Positions 1 to 8,631 of a DNA stretch of 11,304 nt are shown piece after piece. The stretch's first letter is position 1. Each line of letters opens with the position of its first letter. A program made the translations under genes and the position numbers. The stretch comes from Hirudo medicinalis (Eukaryota > Annelida > Clitellata > Hirudinida > Hirudinidae): positions 111,097-122,400 of the forward strand of contig MPNW01000532.1 in the NCBI GenBank assembly GCA_011800805.1. Reading direction: 5' to 3'. Below the pieces are notes generated by a model. It saw only the letters and a program-made list of their open reading frames with translations. It was not told the origin of the DNA and did no database searches.

Positions 1-444
1 AAGCTTCTCGTCATTAGAACAAAAAATATTTTCAAATTTCAAGTTCCTGTGGGCAATATCGCATTGGTGGAGATGACACAAGCCCTCTGCTATTCCTTTT
101 ATGATTTTTGCAGCAAATTGCTCAGTAGCCGGTCCATTAAGCAGTAAATAATCTCTCAGCGATCCATAGTTCAACTTTTCCGTGATGATGTAGAGATAAT
201 TTCCTTCGCAATAGAAATCTTCCAGATGGACGAGGTTTGCATGAGAAGAACAGAGTGCCAACACGCCCAACTCTTGGTTCGCCTTACTGAATCTATATTC
301 AGGATACAATGGGAGAGCTGTGAGTGTGTATTGAACATTTGTCCATTTGTTGACAACAGTGTTCATTGTCCTGCATGCAACAACTTTCGTGTCGTTGAGT
401 ATTTGGTATGTCTCGTAGAACTTTTCAATGTCACCAAAACCCAT
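1..444 (-). CDS. Protein-kinase-like gene, N-terminal part, probable pseudokinase (partial, runs off left edge)
   Basis: The minus strand is open from an ATG at 444-442 to the window edge (148 codons). The protein follows a kinase fold: a beta3-like VVACR at residues 21-25, a possible alpha-C Glu in NQEL (E58), a hinge-like region YLYIITEKLNYGSL (83-96), alpha-E with GLCHLH, and the catalytic loop AHRNLKFENIF (131-141). The general shape is closest to the CaMK-like group. Several key residues are missing. There is no glycine-rich loop, the VAxK lysine is Arg25, and the HRD aspartate is Asn134. These changes predict weak or absent phosphotransfer. The DFG motif and C-lobe lie outside the window. 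The ATG has a good context (A at -3, G at +4) and an in-frame TAA lies upstream. However, an AACAG just before it could be a splice acceptor, so this may be an internal exon. Kinase-fold identity is fairly sure; family and start are less so. Confidence 0.75.
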   Translation of the reverse strand, partial: MGFGDIEKFYETYQILNDTKVVACRTMNTVVNKWTNVQYTLTALPLYPEYRFSKANQELGVLALCSSHANLVHLEDFYCEGNYLYIITEKLNYGSLRDYLLLNGPATEQFAAKIIKGIAEGLCHLHQCDIAHRNLKFENIFCSNDEKL

Positions 445-824
445 TTTGCTGTTAATTTCGTCAATGGATTTTACATAAAATATTAAAATGCAACTTTATG
501 TTATTTTACTACTTTTAGTGGAATTGCCATATTCAGGCAATGACGTGAAAAGCAAAAAAGATTCTAAATATAATGAAGAAATTTGATTACGAAGAAATAA
601 ATATAATTAATAAATTTACTGAGAATAAATAAATTTAATTAAAAGTAATTAAAATATAAAAGAAATTATCAAATAATCTATTTTAAATAATTTTATTTAT
701 TTTTTATTTAATTTTAAATATTGAGTTGATAAGTACTTAAAAGTTGGTATTTTTAATACTAAAGCGGGAAAGTGCGTAAATCTTCTCAAGTGCTTTTTCG
801 TAATTAATTTCTTATAAGGAACAA
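445..824. other. AT-rich intergenic DNA upstream of the kinase-like gene
   Basis: This stretch is dominated by A/T runs, especially 570-720, where short TAATTAAA/TTTAAATAA words recur. I see no coding potential on either strand. If the kinase-like gene starts at 444, its promoter would lie here, but I recognise no specific element. Confidence 0.5.
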
Positions 825-1286
825 AGTCACAAATGGAAGTATTCTTGGAATATGGAAAGTGGTTTATTCTTCAGAACTTCTAACCAAAACTTCTCGTGTG
901 CACAACTCAACGCAAGAAGTTTATGCATCTACCGTCGTGGTAAATATTGTTTATCCGGGACACTACTCTTTCCGAAGGTGGTCTGGAGAGCAATTGGAAG
1001 AGCACAGTCAGCTGTTGTTTGAGTCACAGTTGTGACCTTCGTAAAGTGCAGCTTTTTGAAATGTGAGTTCAGAAGAGTGAACAACTGGAACACTCTGCTC
1101 TCGATTTGCAATGGCAGCAGCCATTTCTGCATTTCTTCGGCTAAGGAGCACTTGTATATGAAAAGACTCTTTCCCCCATTATTCTCACAAATGATCACAA
1201 ACTTGCAAGTATAGTACCTAATCCTAGCCTCATTGATCATGCAGCGTAGCAAAGACTAAACATTTTGTTACACACTTTAAAATAAA
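825..1286 (-). mobile_element. Candidate 3' LTR of a degraded Ty3/gypsy-like element
   Basis: On the minus strand this segment directly follows the integrase remnant and its polypurine tract, which is where a 3' LTR is expected. It is clearly less AT-rich than the flanks. It contains an AATAAA at about 865-860 that could serve the LTR R region, and TG-type starts near 1274 and 1272. A 107-codon minus-strand reading frame (929-1252) crosses it but resembles no family I know. The boundaries are guesses, because no second LTR copy is present to align and I see no clear target-site duplication. Confidence 0.35.
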
Positions 1287-1973
1287 CTCCCTTTTTTTTT
1301 GGAAATGTAACGTATCTGGTTGACGTCAGTAAAACAGACACGGATGCACTTTCGCGCTAAACTTGTTCTCAATGGAGCCTGTGTTTCTGGTTCTGCCTTT
1401 GGTATGTCGACGAGTTTTGGTTCCTTCATCGGCATCTCGATCCGTGCAGGTTTCAATCTTTACAGCGAGATGGTTTCTTGCGATCCACCCAATTTCTCAA
1501 CCGTGACTGTTGCCTTTTGCACTAACAACTTTGAAAGGTCCTTGAAGTGGAACTTCCAATGGTTGTGGCCTCTCGATTCTTATGTTAGACGTATTGCCCC
1601 GGCTGAATCTTGACTGTCCGCATCTTGAGCGGTCCATGGTGGATTCCCCACGAGTGCGGTGAATCCATTCGCCCCGCAGTGACATCTTGAGAGTTCTGTG
1701 CCACCTTTCGATCATTCCGTTTGATTGAGGATGATATGCCGTCGTTCACAGATGATGAAAGCCAATAGATATTCACAAGGCCTAGAATAAATAACTCTCA
1801 AATTGACGTCCTTGGTCTTTAGTGAGACAAAGGGTTGCGCCAAAACGACTGATCCAGTTGTCCGGGAATGCTTCTTCAACCGATTCTGCTGTGATCAAAC
1901 ATTTCATTCCAGGAACCCGCATCACTCGAGTGGATCCTCTCCCTTTCAATCCCTTCCCCAGCAGTTGACGCAA
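1277..1973 (-). pseudogene. Ty3/gypsy-like retrotransposon integrase (end of pol), decayed
   Basis: Integrase landmarks appear in order on the minus strand. First is an RNase-H-fold core segment with ITAESVEEAF and WISRFG followed by DQGRQFES. Next is AYHPQSNGMIERWHRTLK, the hallmark around the last catalytic Glu. Last is a C-terminal beta-barrel-like PLQGPFKVV and, in a shifted frame, RLKPAR. The copy is dead. There are three in-frame stops between the core and the YHPQSNG motif (TAG 1784-1782, TGA 1775-1773, TGA 1748-1746). A frameshift falls near an A-run at about 1520, and a TAA lies at 1462-1460. The usual stretch between the Glu helix and the C-terminal domain is far too short, so an internal deletion is likely. 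Reverse transcriptase, protease and gag are absent, so only the 3' end of the element remains. Group assignment rests on motif style. Confidence 0.8.
1287..1300 (-). promoter_or_regulatory. Putative polypurine tract of the retroelement
   Basis: The minus strand reads nine A then GGGAG, an uninterrupted purine run just downstream of the integrase remnant. This is where the plus-strand primer of an LTR element is expected. The canonical TG start of an LTR is not immediately adjacent; the nearest lies about 12 nt further on. Confidence 0.4.
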
Positions 1974-1975
1974 GA

Positions 1976-2700
1976 CCTACTTGTTTACCTAACCGAATTT
2001 GATCACTTACTCGCAATATTAGATTATTAAATATTAGCAGTATTTTTACAACATTTCTATATTTTAAACTGCTGGTTATCATAATTCATTGTAATCTACT
2101 GATAACTCGTGCTCCGATATGTTTGAGATACATGTGCTTTATTAATAATAAGATAATTGCAATTGCAAAAAAAGCTATTTCTTTGTCATTTTACAAAAAT
2201 CAAAGAACTTTAAAATAACTATACTTTTGTGATGCATCAACAATAAATTCAAAGATTTAAAACTTGAGACATTTTAAACTTGAGACATTTTAAACTTTAT
2301 TTACAATTAAATTGTGTGGGCATGATTTAAATCGTTACAGAGATGAATGAATGAATTTATAAACAAATAAAATTAAATTTGTGTAGAAAGGACAAAAAAA
2401 ACCTCTCGAAATATCGCAAAGTTTCATTTCAAAGGTTTGTAGTCACCAGACACATCGATACAAAAGCAACACGCGAACATGTGTCTTAAATGCTGTATAG
2501 TATACACTGTATACTACATGTGATAGCATGTCAACAATGATTATACGCAAGAGGTTAATTATTAAAACATCAAATACTGAAACAAAACTGCGCTTAATTA
2601 ATTTATTTCCATAATTTATTGAATGTTTCATTAAAATGTGCTTGAAACATCTCAACTAAAAATACTGATCCAAATTCTTCGAAAGATTGTTGTAATAGTT
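1976..2700. other. AT-rich intergenic stretch between phosphatase 3' end and retroelement remnant
   Basis: I find no gene here on either strand; the longest frames are low-information. It contains a 16-bp direct repeat (2260-2298) and a short inverted repeat, tagtatac-act-gtatacta (2498-2516). Additional minus-strand AATAAA signals occur, for example at 2607-2602, that could be used as distal poly(A) signals by the phosphatase gene. Confidence 0.5.
2260..2298. repeat. 16-bp tandem duplication
   Basis: The unit aaacttgagacatttt starts at 2260 and 2276, and a third copy begins at 2292 but breaks after aaactt. This is a simple local slippage duplication in intergenic DNA. Confidence 0.8.
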
Positions 2701-2708
2701 GAAAATAA

Positions 2709-2714
2709 TTTATT
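2709..2714 (-). promoter_or_regulatory. Candidate polyadenylation signal of the LAR-like gene
   Basis: The minus strand reads AATAAA about 80 nt downstream of the phosphatase stop codon, giving a short 3' UTR if used. AATAAA is common by chance in DNA this AT-rich, so position is the main support. Confidence 0.45.
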
Positions 2715-2795
2715 GTTTAAGGACATAATGTATCGACAAATGGCATAAATTGTTGTTGTTCGTAGTATAGAACAAACAATACAGATACATAATAT

Positions 2796-2864
2796 TCAGC
2801 TTGCATAGTGGTCAAAGGATCCCAAGTATTCTAATGCTGCTCTGTAGCAGAAGGCATATTGTTC
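2796..2864 (-). CDS. Lar: LAR-like terminal exon 17: C-terminus and stop
   Basis: It encodes [20 protein letters not shown], then Ala-Ser and TGA (2798-2796). The acceptor is CATTTCAG. The ending matches the conserved LAR C-terminal helix and fixes the 3' end of the coding region. Confidence 0.95.
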   Translation of the reverse strand, partial: EQYAFCYRAALEYLGSFDHYAS

Positions 2865-5516
2865 CTGAAATGCATTCTTAAAATTTTAAATTTTTTTAAT
2901 TTTCAAAAAATTACATTTATTAATTGCACTTCATTTAAACATTAAATAAAATAAAATACTTTAAATAAAATAAGCGTTGTTTCAGCATATGATTGCATAA
3001 TATACATGCCATCTTTGAAGCCCCTGTCGAAGCACATGGCTCCACATAAATCAAATATTTATTACTGTTATTATTATTATAATAATTATTAATAATTATA
3101 AATAAAATATATTTATAAAATATTATTATTAAAAATATAATAATAATTATTATTATTATATAAATATAAAATATATTTATAAAATATTATTATTAAAAAT
3201 ATTAAATTATTAAAAATATTATTATTAAAAATATAATAATAATTATTATTATTACACTAATAATTACAATATAATTATTACAATATTACGTTCACATCTT
3301 ACATCACGATACATTGCCGAATACACGACACAATATCATGATATTGTTGTTCTGTTCAGTGTATTCTTAATGTTAATTCAAATCTATTCAACTCTACTCA
3401 AATGCTTTATTCAAATATGAAAGTCTGAAAGATAATAATAATAATAATAAGAAGAAGAATAGTAATAATAATAACTATTATAATAATAATAATAATTTTG
3501 GATATAATTTAATTTTTTGTTTAATAACACCAATAGATTAGTCTCGCATACCTCTGTTTGTACAAGAAACGATCTTTGTGTTCTGAGGAGTTTAACTGCA
3601 AAAAACATGTCAACAACTCCCTCAACTTTCATCCTTTCCAACGTAAATCCGAGACTCAAAAACACTCCTGTGCGACCTGCGCCCGAACTATAAAAAAAGT
3701 AATATATAATGAAATGTTAATATAATTATATAGTAATAAACTAGATAATGATTTATTATAACGATGCTTTGCAATGTTACTAAATTATCTATTTATAGGC
3801 ATCCCATTCTGTGTTGGACAAACTCAGAATGTTCTCAGTGAATCGACAAAGTGGTTTCAAATACAGTATTTAGTAAGAGCGAGAAATTCACTACTTTGTA
3901 GTTGTTGATATTGTTATTGCATTAATTCATAACAACACCATTTAAGAAGTGGTGTATGCATTCACTCATTCATCCTACATTCTTCAAAGCATACGTCCAT
4001 AAAATTAGCTACCACCTGCAATGGACGGTGATTGGTCCTTCTTGTCCAAATTGTTCTTTGGTCTTGTGAACTTGGCCAATGAAATCAATAAAACCCTCAC
4101 CAGATTTGGGAACACCCTGCTCTGGCCAATCAGTGAATTGAAATTGTCTGACGGTTCTTGATTGACCATCCTGGAAACAGCATGGTTAATTTTAAGACAG
4201 TGATTGAGCGATAGTAATTATTACGTTGTTGGTATTACCTGTCGTGATATTATTTTTACTCATTGTGTAGGTATCATATCATTAACAAATTATTAGCGCA
4301 TTATTTTTTAGATTATAAATATTTTCGAACCCTGGCGTCAGTGACTTTAAACTCTCTGAGTATGTACTGAGGCATGTTGTACTCTGCCATCGGATCAACG
4401 ACGTAGTACTGATACCTGGCTGATCTGTCACAAGGCCAGTACTGATAATACTTTTCCTGGATTTAAAAATTTAATAATTATTGATTGATAATAGTGATAA
4501 TTACTGAAACTTTCATTGACTGATTTCATTGCATAAATGTTATTTCAACAATATTCGTATTAAATATTATATTTCAACAATATTCATATTAAATATTATA
4601 TTTCAACAATATTCATATTAAATATTATATTTCCACAACATTCATATTAATTTTATTCAAATCAACAAATCTTTAAAAATCACATTAAATATCTATTATA
4701 ATTGCTATTGAAACTACTGCAATACCTTAAATAAAAGCAAACAAACAATGAACGAAGTGGTCCTTAATGAATCATTACAAACATCTGCTTCTTATTAACC
4801 AATAAACTCAATCTTGTGCCAAATCAGCACCAAACCTTTCCAAGTTCCCTGAGTTTGGCGAGCACAACAATGATGTTGGAGTTGTGCTCCCAAACCATCC
4901 TCCAAAAGTCCTCGGCAGTTTCCATGAGAGGACCCTGTGTGGCTATGTAGGCTGACTTCTGCTTGTACCCCTTTTGATGTTCAAGACATTCATCTTGCTC
5001 AATGTTATTATAAAAATAAGCAGTAATAAATACTTTTAACTTAAACAATATTTTGAATACTAGAATTACGTAATATTTATAAATGCAGAAGCATCAATCG
5101 TGTTTGTTTCAATCATGTTCGTTTCAATCATGTTTGTTTCAATCATGTTCGTTTCAATCATGTTTATTGTAATAGTTGCTCACGTCAACAAAGTTGGCGT
5201 TAATGTAATCTGATCCCTCAACTCCTCTGATGGGCATCAAGAACACCCTTGAAGATTCATCTGCATTTATGAATAATTACATATTTAATTTTAATAATTT
5301 ATGATAATAATTAGTTAACCACGCATGATATGAGTATGTGAGATAGATGTTATCAAAATATTTAATGAAATAATGAAATTACAAGCATTACATTATGTAA
5401 TAACAAATAATAAGCACATCATCACAATGAAAATGTTTAGTAATTTTTTTTAGTAACACTTTACATTAAACAATCACAGCTTAGTCTGTTAGATGTTGTA
5501 ATTACAATAAAATATA

Positions 5517-5570
<54 letters not shown>

Positions 5571-6721
5571 GATATCAATCATCTGTTCAAAACTTGCATG
5601 GCAGAATGTTGTTGAATCTGTTCTTGTGTCTGTTGCAAGGCAGTGAAGCACTGATGGATTTCAGATTGTTGAACCTCGTCAAATTTAATTTCTGCTTGAA
5701 GAAATCATATTTTTTAAATAATAACTGACAATGAAAATGTTGATTACGACTGAAATTTTATTCAATTAATTGCTTGTTTGTTGCTTTGTTAATCCGATTT
5801 AAAAACATTAGTTCGTTCTTTTATTCAAAATTTTATGTTATTATTGCAGACACGATTTTATCATCCTCGTTACTTATAAATATTACGTCATTTAAATTAT
5901 TCAAAATAAATCTGAATTTAATGAATGAGTTGAGAATGTGACAAACAAGACACAACAAAAGATAATAATAAAATTACACACGACCTTGAACTCCAACTGC
6001 ATGAAGGTCATGTCGTCACTTCCGCCTTCCTCTGCTTGACACTTCCTGGAAAGATTCTGAACGTGTGAGTACAAACTCCTCGCTGGAACTTCTGTGACGT
6101 CTGATTGGATGAACTCCAACAAAGCATCGTGAATGAACATGTACCTGGTCAGGGAAGTTGGTCGGTGTTTCAATCAACAGATGATTTATACTTGTACTTG
6201 TACTTGTACCTTGGTCACTCTCACCAATTAAAGATTCCATAAATAAATTTATTTGCTTGATTTTTTGTTTTATTAGCAGAAAGTATTGAATTATTAATTA
6301 CTGTAAGCACTACGAATTTTAAATAAATAAGAATATTATTAAAGTGAGCATTAAAGTAGGTAAAGAACTTTAACAATCAATAATGAAGAACGACAAATGA
6401 ACCGCTCAGGCAATAAGAGTTGAGGTGCTTGACAACAACTTACTGATCTTCCGTCTGCACCATGTAATTCCTCTGTGCCCTCAGACAAGTAACGTGACCA
6501 TAGACATCTATTGTTCGTTCGTGCTTCGTTCTTTCAATCATCGAATCGACGACGATGTACACGCCAGTTCTGCCAACTCCAGCGCTAGAAGTGAAATTCA
6601 AGAACATATTTGTGTAATAACATGCAGTAAACATGGCAGAGACAATAATTTTGATATCGCAAGGATAATAATCACTCAATTGTAATCTTCCATAAATGTG
6701 GGCACGTACATCAATCATTCA

Positions 6722-6768
<47 letters not shown>

Positions 6769-8589
6769 TTAAAAAAAGTGCAACTTTTAAATCTAAGCGG
6801 ATTATAAAATCCACATCGAACACGAGCACTTCAGTTGCATGAAATCCATCCCTTAAAAATCAGAAATAATCCCAAAATTAATTAACTCAAGGTCCCTCCA
6901 ACCTGCAATGAACAACGACTGGTCCAACAGCAGCGAAGGATTTGATCCTCTTGAGGAACATGAGGAAGGACACTGCGTTGTCAGGGATTCCATGGTCAGG
7001 CCACGAGGTGTACTGGAAATGTCGCACCTCTCTCTTCTCCTGGACCGTTTCTACGCCGTTGTCCATGGTCAACTACCATTTATTTGATGGATTTATTAAG
7101 TAAGATACATTGTTAACCACAGAAATGAAATGAAATATAAACACAAACACAAGTCAGGCTTCAGTTATCAGACTGGCTCTCCTATCAAATAATGAAATAA
7201 ATGTGGCTGTCAAAATGTAACAAAAAGCGAAAAACTAAATCGTGAATACCATGCGATGATTTGAAAGATTTTTGAAAGGACAGCAAAAGGGGCTGATTGA
7301 ATCTGTTCTTTCATTGAATTGAGGAATGTGGTCTCAGAGTGTAACATTGAATGAGGAGGAATTACTAATTGATTTTAATTTAATAAGTTGTCAATTAAAA
7401 ATGTTACGCAAGTGAGTTTAATTTTATTGAAAATTGACTCTTAAGCTGAGATGAATGAATGCAACATTACATAAAAACATTCAATATTCATTGAGATCGT
7501 AAAACAATTCAGTTAGGGACCATCACGACGACCTTATTTGTAATTGATTAGAAATGATTTACAAAATCAACTAATGTGATTGATTTCAATGATCAATCAA
7601 GTCATAGTTAATCAAATAGAAGCACCTTGGCAATGTTGAAGGTCCTGATTGTGTAATGACTCAACTCGCACGTTTCAATCAACGTGATTTCAATGTCTCC
7701 GTGAACTTCTGTACCTTTCAGAGGCCAATACCTGTTGCACTTCACCTGCATTCATTGAGTCTGACTTCATGGCAAGTTTGTCATGTTAATCTTATCACGT
7801 GGGCATATTAATTCAGCTTTTCAATTAATTTCAATTAGTTACTTTTAATCGAATAATAACATCAGTTTCTATCGCACGATCAATAATTACTCAACTTACT
7901 GCTGACAATCGAGAAAAGTTGTGAAATTTTAGATTTTTAAAATTATGCTGGCAGCACTTCTTCAAATGAAGAATAAGTTGAACTTAAGTTGAACTTAAGT
8001 TGAACTTAACATACTGGTGCACTATTACGATCTAGTTGTAATATTAGTGTTACACGTCAGATATAACAGATATGTCAGGCCAAGAAATTATAATTTTCAG
8101 TAATTATAAGTGCATGAATAATGTTTATAAAAATTATGAAATGATTGTTGAGTGCCGAGTGAAGTTTTGTTCGAATGAAAATAAGCACAAAGTTAAATTA
8201 CAAACCACACACTTAGCATGAATTTTTAGATTAATAAAATATTTAATTTTGAAATATTTCAAATAGGTTGTTTATAAGTTAACTTTTGAAATGTCAATTC
8301 AAACCCTGTTCCTTTCTTCAAGTTTTGTGATCATGACGATTGTGTTGCTATGCTGTTCCCACAACATCCTCCAAAAGTCTCCGAATGTTTCAGGCAGGGG
8401 TCCCTTGCAAATAAAAACTTTGCTTTAAAAATTCAGCTTTAAAAATGCAAATTAATAAAAATTAATTTTAATTTAAGCAAACGCAGAATTCTCCACAAAT
8501 GTATCAATTCAAAATGTGAGTCAATGATGCTTATTCGTAATTCTTTATTAGGTTAATTGAAAGAAATAATTGTAATGCACGTTGTCATC

Positions 8590-8631
<42 letters not shown>

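Larger units (their letters stand above)
2865..3551 (-). other. Intron 16 (longest) with AT-rich duplicated block
   Basis: This is a 687-bp intron before the terminal exon. Roughly 3055-3265 is almost pure A/T and contains repeated blocks built on aaatattattattaaaaatat, alternating with AAT/ATT tracts that can pair with each other. A second impure (AAT)/(AAG) tract lies at 3432-3496. I see no coding exon inside. Confidence 0.75.

Noticed and set aside
226..486. Plus-strand open frame of 86 codons
   Set aside because: It is antisense to the kinase-like coding region, which has clear family motifs on the minus strand.
2498..2516. Short palindrome tagtatac-act-gtatacta as an operator or terminator
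   Set aside because: A single 8-bp hairpin in AT-rich intergenic animal DNA; no context supports a regulatory role.
2443..2655. Minus-strand 70-codon frame downstream of the phosphatase
   Set aside because: It has AT-driven composition, no motif and no splice support; it is more likely chance sequence in the 3' flank.
5094..5166. Possible CRISPR-like array (repeat containing ATTGAAAC)
   Set aside because: The repeats are head-to-tail with no spacers and lie in an intron of an animal gene.
5591..5598. GT donor for exon 11
   Set aside because: Splicing there joins as an immediate TGA, while the GC donor restores the conserved PYESSR.
6425..6685. Plus-strand open frame of 86 codons
   Set aside because: It is the antisense shadow of exon 9, whose minus-strand translation is unmistakable PTP sequence.
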